Part shown: positions 28,129 to 36,684 of the stretch, one piece after another
How positions within the stretch are numbered: the first letter of the stretch is position 1
Layout of the letters: every line of letters begins with the position of its first letter
Assembly (NCBI GenBank): GCA_946184125.1
Contig: CAMHEL010000008.1
Coordinates: 1-54,447, forward strand
Direction: 5' to 3'
Source: an uncultured Prevotellaceae bacterium
GTDB lineage: Bacteria; Bacteroidota; Bacteroidia; Bacteroidales; Bacteroidaceae
Length of the DNA stretch: 54,447 nt
Position numbers and translations under genes: made by a program
Notes under the pieces: generated by a model
The model's database searches: none
Seen by the model: the letters and a program-made list of their open reading frames with translations, nothing else
Told to the model about the DNA's origin: nothing

Positions 28129-29847
28129 ATGAAACGAATCAACATATACACCATGGTGCTGGGGCTTGCCATAGCGGCCCTGACACTGACCGCTTGCAGC
28201 GACGAATGGGATGACCACTACGCTACCGGCAACAATGTCGAAGGCATGCTCAACACCTCGCTGTGGGATGCCATCCAGAAAGACGGCAACCTGAGCAACT
28301 TTGCCTCCGTGGTCAAAGCCACCGGCTACGACAAGTCGCTTGCCAGCTCGCAAGTGTTCACCGTCTTCGCACCCACCAATGACTGCTTCTCTGCAGAAGA
28401 AGCACAGGCTCTCATCCAAGCCTACAACGCAGAGAAAGGCAAAGTCAACGACGAGAACAACACGACGATAAAGGAATTCATACAGAATCACATCGCCTTG
28501 TTCAACCATTCTGTGTCGGCAAGCAAAAACGACTCCATCGTCATGATGAACGGCAAACACGCCGTGCTGACAAGCAGCACCATCGGCAACAGCCGCCTTC
28601 TCACCACCAATCAGCACTACAGCAATGGCGTGCTCTTCACCGTAGGCAACCAAATGGAGTTCTTCCCCAACGTGTTTGAATACATACGAAAGAACCCAGA
28701 GCTCGACAGTCTGAGAAGCTTCTTCTACAACAGCCGCTTCTACCGCTCCGAGTTCCAGCCCTACCTGAGTGTGCCTGGCGGCATCGTCGATGGCCGTACA
28801 GTCTATCTCGACTCCGTCTTCCGTCAGGAGAACGACCTCTTCACATTCACAAAAGCCAACCTCAATTCCGAGGACAGCACCTACCTGATGGTGGCTCCCA
28901 CCAATAAGATATGGCGTGAACTGCTGGAGGAGTACACCCCCTACTTCAACTACGAGGACAACGTGAAAGACCGCGACTCGCTGGTATACACCAACCCCCG
29001 CCTGGCCATTGTGCAAGGCACCACGTTCAGCCGCACCTTCAACAGCGATGCCGAGCTGAACGACTCCGCCTGCTCCACCTCGTGCTACCGCAACTACAAC
29101 CAAAGACGCAGCTGGTGGGGAGCCGACTCACTGCACTACTACGAGTACTACTCGCCTCTGGCGCCCAATGGCGTGATGCATGGCACCACCAACGTGGAAT
29201 GCAGCAACGGAACCATGATGATTGCCGACCAGTGGAATTTCGACAAGAAAGAAACGTTCTTCCAGGTGCGTATCATCGAGGCTGAGCGTGGCAATGCCAT
29301 CCGCGAACTGAGCAAGGCGAGAAACACCTCCACCCAGAAAGAGGAGGAGACCATCACGCCACTCATCAGATACGTGACGACCGACAACGCTTTCTACAAT
29401 CAAGTGTCCAACCATGCTTTCGTAGAGTTCTACCCACTCGTCGACACCCGAAACCACCACGTGACCTTCAACATCACCAACGTGCTGTCGAACATCGGCT
29501 ACGATATCTATCTGGTGACGGCACCGGCTTTGGCCAACGACAGCAATGCCAACGAGCAGCAACGGTTGCCAACCGTGCTACGCTGCGCACTGAGCTATCA
29601 CGACCAATCGGGAAAAACAGTTGAAAACGAACTCCAATCATCGGTAACCACCAATCCCGATGTTGTCGATGCCATTCTGCTTGCAGAAAACTTCAAGTTC
29701 CCCGTAGCATCCTACGGACTCAACGAAGAGGAGCCGCAAGTGACCCTCCAGGTGGAAACCCGTGTGACACCCACACAGTACAGAAACAGGACCCACACTC
29801 GAACCATGCGCATCGACTGCATTGTCCTAAAGCCCCATGTGGAATAA
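28129..29847 (+). CDS. FAS1 (fasciclin) lipoprotein, third in operon
   Basis: The start is placed at 28129 (MKRINIYTM); a longer open frame upstream overlaps the previous gene out of frame and lacks a signal. The 572-residue protein has lipobox LTAC (Cys23) followed by SDEWDDHY, a strongly acidic surface-export context. One clear FAS1 domain lies at about 30-180 (FASVVKATGYDKSLASSQVFTVFAPTNDCF), followed by a related second region and a beta-rich C-terminal domain (HVTFNITNVLSNIGYDIYLV) that may bind ligand. It is 35 bp after the previous gene and 22 bp before the second SusC. Confidence 0.82.
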   Translation: MKRINIYTMVLGLAIAALTLTACSDEWDDHYATGNNVEGMLNTSLWDAIQKDGNLSNFASVVKATGYDKSLASSQVFTVFAPTNDCFSAEEAQALIQAYNAEKGKVNDENNTTIKEFIQNHIALFNHSVSASKNDSIVMMNGKHAVLTSSTIGNSRLLTTNQHYSNGVLFTVGNQMEFFPNVFEYIRKNPELDSLRSFFYNSRFYRSEFQPYLSVPGGIVDGRTVYLDSVFRQENDLFTFTKANLNSEDSTYLMVAPTNKIWRELLEEYTPYFNYEDNVKDRDSLVYTNPRLAIVQGTTFSRTFNSDAELNDSACSTSCYRNYNQRRSWWGADSLHYYEYYSPLAPNGVMHGTTNVECSNGTMMIADQWNFDKKETFFQVRIIEAERGNAIRELSKARNTSTQKEEETITPLIRYVTTDNAFYNQVSNHAFVEFYPLVDTRNHHVTFNITNVLSNIGYDIYLVTAPALANDSNANEQQRLPTVLRCALSYHDQSGKTVENELQSSVTTNPDVVDAILLAENFKFPVASYGLNEEEPQVTLQVETRVTPTQYRNRTHTRTMRIDCIVLKPHVE

Positions 29848-29869
29848 CTCACGATTAATAATTACAATT

Positions 29870-32800
29870 ATGAAGATGAATATCAAAAACATAGCATCCC
29901 CGCACAGATGGCAAAGCATTTTGTCGAATGTCAATTGTCAATTGTTAATTGCCATGGGTCTTCTTCTGGCCATCCCCACCCTCTCCTTCGCACAGGACGA
30001 GGAGGGAGAAGGAGCGGTGGAAACCAACATCCGCACGCTTGTTCAGAAGAGGAAGAAATATGACACACGCACCGTCACTGGCCGTGTGCTTGATGCCACC
30101 ACCAAAGCCCCCATCGGCGGATGTATCGTATCGACCGACGGTGTCGACGGCTACAGCGGACTGACCGGCGACGACGGCACTTACAAAGTGAATGTGCCGG
30201 TATTCGCCACGGCACTATACATCGTCTCACCCAGCCACAACCCCTTGCGCATCGGTCTTCAGGAAGAGGAGGCCCAACGCGACGCCCTTCTCTACCCCAC
30301 CACGTTCAAAGCTGAGTACGCCAAGGAAAACAACATCCACAACGAGTACTCCACCAACGACTTTCAGTACACCCATGCCATCAACATCAAGGATGAGGTG
30401 GAGAACCAGCTTGGTGCACAGGTGAGAAGCATCGTAAGAAACGGCACCGACGGCGTGGGCAACGTCATGTTCATTCAGGGTCTCAACTCCTTGAATGCCA
30501 ATGCACAGCCTCTGATTATCGTCGATGGCGTCATCGTCGAGCAGCAGTACAACCGCACCGTGCTGCATGAAGGGTATTTCAACGATGTGCTTTCTAACAT
30601 CAACCCTCTTGACATCGAGAAAGTCACCGTGCTGCGCAACGGCACTGCACTCTATGGCGCCAAAGGTTCAAATGGTGTCGTGCTCATTGAAACAAAGCGA
30701 AGCAAGACACTCGCAACCCGCATCACCGCCAACATCTCGGCCGGTGTCACCTTCGAGCCGAAATACATCTCGACGATGAATGCCGACCAGTACCGCAGTT
30801 ATGCGTCGGAGCTGCTCAAGACCACCAACACCACGATGCAGACCTTCAAGTTCCTCAACGAGGACCCCAACTACTACTATTACACGCAGTTCCATCAGGA
30901 CACCGACTGGAAAGACCTCATCTACCACACCGCCATCACCCAGAACTACGGCATCAACGTGGCTGGTGGTGACAACATCGCCATGTACAACCTCTCGGTA
31001 GGCTACACGTCGAACAACAGCACGATGAAGTATAATGACATGGACCGTCTGAACATCCGTTTCAATACCGACATCCGTGTGCTCAGCCACCTTGACGTAC
31101 GCTTCGACGCCTCGTTTGGCAACACCACCCGCAACATACGCAACGATGGTGCACCAGCCGACTACAAAGAGGGCACACCCACCAGTCCTTCGTTCCTCGC
31201 ATACGTCAAGAGCCCATTCCTCAGTCCTTACAGCTATGGCCGGGGCATCCTCAGCACCAGCCACTACGACATCAACGAGGAAGACTACCTCGAGGAGGCT
31301 CTCGTCAACTACAACGGATACAACTGGAAGCTTGGAAACCCCGCTGCCATCAATGTCTATGGCGATGCCGAGAACAAGAACCGGTTCGAGAGTTCGATAC
31401 TCAACCTGTCGGTGACACCAAAGTGGAGCTTCACGCCAGACCTCTCGCTCCGTGAGCACTTCAGCTACAACCTCGCCAACGTCAACGAGATGTACTACAT
31501 CCCCATCAACGGCACCCCCAGCTACTATGTGGGCAGCATCGGAAGGATGGTTGAAAACGAGGTGCGCTCACTGGCCGCCAAGCAGAACTCCGTGATGAGC
31601 GACACCCGCCTCGACTGGCAAAAACGCTTCAAGGCACACTATCTGCATGCCTTTGCCGGGGCACGCATCCTGTGGGAGAACTACACCGTCACCTCGGAGC
31701 TCGCTTACGACACGGGCAACGACAAGACCCCGAAGCTCAACAGCAACACCAACGCGAAAGTGGAAGGCACCAACGACAACTGGAACTCACTCGCATGGTA
31801 TGCACAGGCCGAATACAACTACCGCAACCGCTACTTCCTCCAAGGCAACCTCACCATGGAAGGCTCGTCGAGATTCGGTAGGGACGGCGGCGACGTCAAC
31901 CTCTTCGACGTGGCATGGGGCCTCTTCCCAGGCGTGCAAGCATCATGGGTGATGACCAACGAGCCATGGCTGTCGAAAGTGAAGGGCATCGACTACCTCC
32001 GCCTCACCGCGGGATACGAGATTACCGGAAACGACGACATCGACTACTATGTGGCAAGAAGCTACATCGGACAGACCCTTTACATGCGCTCTGTGTCGGG
32101 ACTTGTCCTCGACGGCATCGGCAACACCAAGATCCAGTGGGAGACCACCGGGCGATTCAACGCCGGCCTGGAGGCCAACCTGCTCAACAACCGCGTGTCG
32201 CTCATGCTCAACTTCTTCAAGAGCAAAACCACCAACCTGCTCAACCAGCAGACCATCGGTTACCTCTCGGGCATCGACCTCAACTGGACCAATGCCGGGA
32301 AACTTGAGAACCAGGGCTTCGATGTCACAGCAATATTCAAAGTGCTCGCGCTGAAGAACTGGCAATGGCAGCTCGGAGGAAGCATCGGACATTACAAGAA
32401 CAAAGTGACAGAACTGGCCAACAATGCCAACCACATCGACAACCAAGTGTATGGCGCCACCATCCGCACACAAGTAGGTCAAGCAGCCAACCAATTCTAC
32501 GGCTTCAAGACCAATGGCGTGTATGCCACCACCGAGGAGGCGTTGGCCGACAATCACTATGTGCTCGGCTCGAATGGTATCGACCACATTGCTTATGGAG
32601 CAGGCGACGTTCGCTTTGTCGACACCGACAACAACAAGGAAATCAACGACAAAGACCGTCAGATTATCGGCGACCCCAACCCCGACTTCTATGGCAACAT
32701 CTTCACCACACTTGCCTATAAACGCCTGAAACTCGATGTGCGTTTCAACTACTGCATGGGCAACGATGTCTATAACTACATGCGCCAGCAACTGGAGAGC

Positions 32801-33169
32801 GGAGAGCGGTTCATGAACCAGACAACAGCTCTAACACGCCGTTGGCAGGTGGAAGGACAGCACACCGACATACCAAGGATTTCCTTCCAAGACCCCATGG
32901 GCAACTCACGCTTCAGCGACCGATGGATAGAAGACGGCAGTTACATCCGCCTCAAGAGCGTGACACTGAGCTACGAGCTTCCTGTCAAGTCGCAATTCTT
33001 CCAGGGATTCCAGTTCTGGGTGCAGGGTAACAATTTGTTCACACTCACCAAGTATCTCGGCTCCGACCCCGAATTCTCGATGACCAACGCCGTCATCGGG
33101 CAAGGCATCGACCTTGGGCGTCTCGGACAGAGCCGTTCACTCGTGGCTGGTATCAAGGTCAACCTCTAA
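29870..33169 (+). CDS. SusC/RagA-type TonB-dependent outer membrane channel (second)
   Basis: The start at 29870 (MKMNIKN) gives a 1099-residue protein. The signal peptide is unusually long (about 41 residues to LSFAQ), and its core NVNCQLLIA is encoded by three 7-bp repeats (29930-29950). An N-terminal beta-sandwich (VTGRVLDATTKAPIGGCIVS), a plug (VRNGTDGVGNVMFIQGLNSL, LIIVDGVIVEQQY) and a barrel ending VAGIKVNL follow. The protein is distant from the first SusC of the operon, so the two probably import different ligands or form different complexes. The paired SusD starts 27 bp after its stop. Confidence 0.93.
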   Translation: MKMNIKNIASPHRWQSILSNVNCQLLIAMGLLLAIPTLSFAQDEEGEGAVETNIRTLVQKRKKYDTRTVTGRVLDATTKAPIGGCIVSTDGVDGYSGLTGDDGTYKVNVPVFATALYIVSPSHNPLRIGLQEEEAQRDALLYPTTFKAEYAKENNIHNEYSTNDFQYTHAINIKDEVENQLGAQVRSIVRNGTDGVGNVMFIQGLNSLNANAQPLIIVDGVIVEQQYNRTVLHEGYFNDVLSNINPLDIEKVTVLRNGTALYGAKGSNGVVLIETKRSKTLATRITANISAGVTFEPKYISTMNADQYRSYASELLKTTNTTMQTFKFLNEDPNYYYYTQFHQDTDWKDLIYHTAITQNYGINVAGGDNIAMYNLSVGYTSNNSTMKYNDMDRLNIRFNTDIRVLSHLDVRFDASFGNTTRNIRNDGAPADYKEGTPTSPSFLAYVKSPFLSPYSYGRGILSTSHYDINEEDYLEEALVNYNGYNWKLGNPAAINVYGDAENKNRFESSILNLSVTPKWSFTPDLSLREHFSYNLANVNEMYYIPINGTPSYYVGSIGRMVENEVRSLAAKQNSVMSDTRLDWQKRFKAHYLHAFAGARILWENYTVTSELAYDTGNDKTPKLNSNTNAKVEGTNDNWNSLAWYAQAEYNYRNRYFLQGNLTMEGSSRFGRDGGDVNLFDVAWGLFPGVQASWVMTNEPWLSKVKGIDYLRLTAGYEITGNDDIDYYVARSYIGQTLYMRSVSGLVLDGIGNTKIQWETTGRFNAGLEANLLNNRVSLMLNFFKSKTTNLLNQQTIGYLSGIDLNWTNAGKLENQGFDVTAIFKVLALKNWQWQLGGSIGHYKNKVTELANNANHIDNQVYGATIRTQVGQAANQFYGFKTNGVYATTEEALADNHYVLGSNGIDHIAYGAGDVRFVDTDNNKEINDKDRQIIGDPNPDFYGNIFTTLAYKRLKLDVRFNYCMGNDVYNYMRQQLESGERFMNQTTALTRRWQVEGQHTDIPRISFQDPMGNSRFSDRWIEDGSYIRLKSVTLSYELPVKSQFFQGFQFWVQGNNLFTLTKYLGSDPEFSMTNAVIGQGIDLGRLGQSRSLVAGIKVNL
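29930..29950 (+). repeat. three 7-bp units inside the SusC signal-peptide code
   Basis: GTCAATT, GTCAATT and GTTAATT follow one another, making exactly seven codons (VNCQLLI). Gain or loss of one unit would shift the frame of the signal peptide. Confidence 0.8.
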
Positions 33170-33196
33170 GCATGTAACGAAAAAACACAGACGATT

Positions 33197-35044
33197 ATGA
33201 AAAAAATCAGTATATTCCTCTGCGCCATCTGCATGGCTTCATGTATGGTCAGCTGCTCGGACTTCTTCGACCAGGAATCGGAATACCTCATCTACACCGA
33301 TGACCATAAAATCGACAACGCCACCGACTCCGCTTATTACGTGTTGGGCATCCTCAACAAACTGCAGCGAATAGCCGACCGCACGGTATTGCTCGGCGAG
33401 CTGCGTGGCGACCTTGTCAATGTCACTAACAATGCCAGCAACGACCTACGGGAGATTGCACAGTTCAACGTAAGCGACGACAATGTGTACAATACACCAC
33501 GCGACTACTATGCCATCATCAACAACTGCAATTACTTCCTCGCCAAAGCCGACACGACGATGAAAGACAACCGCAACAACTACATCTTCATGAAGGAGTA
33601 TGCCGCGGTGAAATCCATCAGGGCATGGACCTACCTGCAGTTGGCCATCAACTATGGAAAGGTGGCATTGTTCACCGAGCCCATTCTCACCAAAGAGGCA
33701 TCAGAAGCCAACTATCCTGTCTATGCCATTGACGGCATATGCGAATTCTTCATCAAAGACCTGCTGCCCTTAAGCGAGAGATATGGCCGTGAGTACCCGG
33801 GATACGGCACTATCCGTGGAAACGACTCCCGCTTCATCTTCTTCCCCATCAACATCGTGCTTGGCGACCTCTACCTATGGCATGCCAGTGCCACCGGCAA
33901 TGTGGAGTCATACAAGAATGCTGCTCTGAGATACTACAAATTCATCTCTGAGCGCAATGGCGACAACTCCACCTATGCCACCGGGTTCGACTGCTGCTAC
34001 TGGGAGGTGGGAAGCACGGCATGGAACAGGCCCGAAGGCAGATGGGCCAGGTCCATCGTCAGCGAGAACTACATGAGCGAGCCACGAAACAGCAGCGAGC
34101 TCATCACGATGATACCATGCGACTCCATTCCGGCAGAAGGCAATTACAGCCAGCTCACCAGTCTCTTCAACTCGCACGAGGACAATGACTACAAGGTGAG
34201 CATCACCCCCTCTCTTCGCATTGAGGAAATCTCGAGTGCACAGGATTACTGCAACTTGAGCAACAACGCGAACACCGTGTTCTACGCACCCAAGAACCTG
34301 ATTAACCACAGGAGCGGCGACCTGAGACTCAGCGAGACATGGGATAACTACTATTCCATCAACCCCTTCACACGGGAGCGCTCCGAGATGCAGCAAATCA
34401 ACAAATACCTCGGCACCTCGAGTGGTTACCTCCGCAATGTGCATATCTACCGCCGGCAGATGGTCTATCTGCGTATGGCAGAAGCGCTCAACATGGCAGG
34501 CTATCCACGCATGGCCTTCCAGGTGCTCTCACGTGGATTGACGAACAACGTGATTCAGGAAGAAGTCTATCCCTACTACTCCGAATCCGACTCCATCTGG
34601 ATCAGCCAGTTTGACTTCCCGTCAACACGCTATATCGAGATGGGTCCCGAGGAATGGGCTGGCATGTCGATAAGCGGCATGGGTGTGAACAACTACAACA
34701 CGATGGGCATGCACAGCCGTGGCTGTGGCTACACACCTATGAATGAGTACTACAAGCTCCCCATCGACACCCTGCGCACCGAGGCCGAGCAGACACCTAC
34801 TCTTCAGGCATACGTCAACAACCTCATCCTCACCGAGGGTGCACTGGAATTCGCTTTTGAGGGTGTACGCTACTACGACCTTCTCCGCTTCGGCCTGCGC
34901 TCCGGCTCACCTGCCGCATTCATCGCCGAATACGTAAGCAAGAGGAACGGAGAGCAGAAACCCGACGGAAGTCTGAACATCAACAACAGCAACATCTATC
35001 TGAGATGGAACGGGCTTATCGGCATCGACATCGCCGGTAAATGA
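33197..35044 (+). CDS. SusD/RagB family lipoprotein (second)
   Basis: The 615-residue protein has a lipobox MVSC (Cys20) followed by SDFFDQESEY. SusD-type features are YYAIINNCNYFLAKAD, the segment with MKEYAAVKSIRAWTYLQLAINYG and, near the end, FEGVRYYDLLRFGLR. It is the lid lipoprotein for the second SusC and the last gene of the seven-gene operon. Its stop is followed at once by the repeat tract of 35047-35240 and a hairpin. Sequence identity to the first SusD looks low, so the pair is probably not a recent duplication. Confidence 0.94.
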   Translation: MKKISIFLCAICMASCMVSCSDFFDQESEYLIYTDDHKIDNATDSAYYVLGILNKLQRIADRTVLLGELRGDLVNVTNNASNDLREIAQFNVSDDNVYNTPRDYYAIINNCNYFLAKADTTMKDNRNNYIFMKEYAAVKSIRAWTYLQLAINYGKVALFTEPILTKEASEANYPVYAIDGICEFFIKDLLPLSERYGREYPGYGTIRGNDSRFIFFPINIVLGDLYLWHASATGNVESYKNAALRYYKFISERNGDNSTYATGFDCCYWEVGSTAWNRPEGRWARSIVSENYMSEPRNSSELITMIPCDSIPAEGNYSQLTSLFNSHEDNDYKVSITPSLRIEEISSAQDYCNLSNNANTVFYAPKNLINHRSGDLRLSETWDNYYSINPFTRERSEMQQINKYLGTSSGYLRNVHIYRRQMVYLRMAEALNMAGYPRMAFQVLSRGLTNNVIQEEVYPYYSESDSIWISQFDFPSTRYIEMGPEEWAGMSISGMGVNNYNTMGMHSRGCGYTPMNEYYKLPIDTLRTEAEQTPTLQAYVNNLILTEGALEFAFEGVRYYDLLRFGLRSGSPAAFIAEYVSKRNGEQKPDGSLNINNSNIYLRWNGLIGIDIAGK

Positions 35045-35046
35045 TG

Positions 35047-35240
35047 TTAGACTTTAGACTTTAGACGCTAGACTTTAGTTAGAGTTGAGAGTTGAGAGTT
35101 GTGATTAGACTTTAGACCGTGTCCTGCAAAGCATACGTCTAAACTCCTAAACTCCTGAAAAAGAGTTGAGAATAGTGATTAGGCTTTAGGCCGTGTCCTG
35201 CATAGCATACGTCTAAACTCCTAAACTCCCAAACTCCTAA
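35047..35240. repeat. repeat tract downstream of the SusCD operon
   Basis: Heptamers of the type TAGACTT (about 35047-35080) and AGAGTTG (about 35080-35101) are followed by an imperfect direct duplication with a 74-bp period: 35101-35160 and 35175-35235, both with CGTGTCCTGCAWAGCATACGTCTAAACTCC. 8-bp units (CTAAACTC) follow. The second copy matches the inverted complement of about 12216-12280. No gene lies here. Confidence 0.85.
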
Positions 35241-35253
35241 AATAAAGAGCATT

Positions 35254-35285
35254 GAGGCCGTGGACTTGATACAGTCCACGGCCTC
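35254..35285 (+). terminator. hairpin terminator of the FAS1-SusCD operon
   Basis: A perfect 13-bp stem GAGGCCGTGGACT / AGTCCACGGCCTC encloses a 6-nt loop. It lies 210 bp after the last SusD stop. The U-run after it is missing, so termination may be partial or may involve processing. Confidence 0.6.
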
Positions 35286-35420
35286 ACGCTGTATATACGG
35301 TCAAGCGTTCCGGTACTTTATTGCCTAAAACAAAGCCTTGAAAACTGTCACAAAATTGTCCCAAACCAACTAATTATTGTTTTTTTTTGAGAAAAGTATT
35401 TCTTAGTGACGTTTTTTCAT

Positions 35421-35429
35421 TATCTTTGC
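35421..35429 (+). promoter_or_regulatory. -7 element for the aminotransferase operon
   Basis: TATCTTTGC, preceded by T-rich DNA with no TTTG at the right spacing. Transcription should start near 35435, leaving a leader of about 80 nt to the ATG at 35515. Confidence 0.6.
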
Positions 35430-35514
35430 AAGTTGAAAGGATAACTTTCTCTTGCCCTTGGTTGTGGAGACACTGCTGAGGGGAGTTAATGGTATGAGAA
35501 CTAAAATAATCGCT

Positions 35515-36684
35515 ATGAATAGAGTCTATTTATGTCTTGCCCACATGAGTGGCAATGAAATGAAGTACATTCAGGAGGCTTTCGACACCAACTGGGTTGT
35601 CCCACTTGGTCCCAACGTCAATGGCTTCGAGGAAGACCTGGAAGCATACGTAGGCGAAGGAAAGAAAGTAGTGGCCCTCTCGGCCGGAACAGCCGCCGTA
35701 CATTTGGCCATGGTGGCATTAGGTGTTGGCAAAGGCGACGAAGTGATTTGCCAGAGCTTCACCTTCGCAGCCTCTTCAAACCCCGCCACATACCAAGGCG
35801 CAACACCCGTTTTCATTGGCTCTGAGGCGAAGACATGGAACATGGATCCCAACAAGCTGGAAGACGCCATCAAAGACCGCATCCAGAAAACAGGGCGTAA
35901 GCCCAAAGCCATCGTCCCCGTCTACCTCTATGGTATGCCGGCATATATTGACGAAATTCTTGAAGTGGCACGCCGCTACGACATCCCCGTCATAGAAGAC
36001 GCTGCCGAGGCCTTCGGTTCCAAATACAAAGGCCGGATGACCGGCACCTTCGGAAATTTCGGCGTGATGAGCTTCAACGGCAACAAGATGATTACCACTT
36101 CTGGCGGCGGAGCTCTGATTTGTCCCGACGAGGAAACGAAGAAGAAAATCATGTTCTATGCCACACAGGCCCGAGAGAACCGACCCTACTACCTCCACAA
36201 GGAAATAGGCTACAACTACCGCATGAGCAATGTTTGCGCCGGAATAGGCCGTGGCCAGATGACTGTGGCTGACGCCCATGTACGCCACCATCAGCGCATC
36301 GCGAAGATGTATGCCGATGCCTTCGCCGACAGTGAAGTCATCCGCTTCCATGGCTCTCCAGAGGACTATATGGAGCCCAATTACTGGCTGAGCACCATCA
36401 CTTTCGAGACGCCCGAGAGCAACAAGCCCCGCCCCGAGGGTGCCGACCTGGAGCCAAGCCCCATCGTGATGGATGCCATGGCAGCCCTGATGGCCGAGGG
36501 CATTGAGAGCCGCCCACTCTGGCGCCCCATGCACACACAGCCCATCTACCGTGACGCACCTGCTTACGTGAGCGGCATTTCAGAGTTATTCTTCCGCAAG
36601 GGACTTTGCCTGCCTTCTGGACCTTGCGTTACCGATGCCGACGTGGAGAAAGTGATTGAGATTCTGAAATCTTGCGTGAAATAA
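35515..36684 (+). CDS. DegT/DnrJ/EryC1-type sugar-nucleotide aminotransferase
   Basis: The 389-residue PLP enzyme transfers an amino group to a 4-keto sugar nucleotide. MNRVYLCLAHMSGNEMKYI is chosen as start; ATG 35494 would add seven residues. Family features are VVALSAGTAAVHLAM, IPVIEDAAEAFGSKYKG and the PLP-binding lysine in MSFNGNKMITTSGGG. The gene overlaps the next one (TAATG), which encodes a sugar-nucleotide 4,6-dehydratase. Together they should make a UDP-4-amino-4,6-dideoxy sugar, as in the PglF/PglE pair of Campylobacter. The product is probably for surface glycan or protein glycosylation; no acetyltransferase lies next to them. Confidence 0.88.
   Translation: MNRVYLCLAHMSGNEMKYIQEAFDTNWVVPLGPNVNGFEEDLEAYVGEGKKVVALSAGTAAVHLAMVALGVGKGDEVICQSFTFAASSNPATYQGATPVFIGSEAKTWNMDPNKLEDAIKDRIQKTGRKPKAIVPVYLYGMPAYIDEILEVARRYDIPVIEDAAEAFGSKYKGRMTGTFGNFGVMSFNGNKMITTSGGGALICPDEETKKKIMFYATQARENRPYYLHKEIGYNYRMSNVCAGIGRGQMTVADAHVRHHQRIAKMYADAFADSEVIRFHGSPEDYMEPNYWLSTITFETPESNKPRPEGADLEPSPIVMDAMAALMAEGIESRPLWRPMHTQPIYRDAPAYVSGISELFFRKGLCLPSGPCVTDADVEKVIEILKSCVK

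Noticed and set aside
29837..29869. Upstream ATG for the second SusC overlapping the FAS1 gene
   Set aside because: It would put eleven mostly neutral residues before MKMN and overlap the previous stop by 11 bp; the ATG at 29870 is preferred.
35045..35514. Insertion sequence or transposase remnant at the end of the accessory block
   Set aside because: No transposase-like frame or target duplication; only tandem repeats, a hairpin and a promoter are seen.
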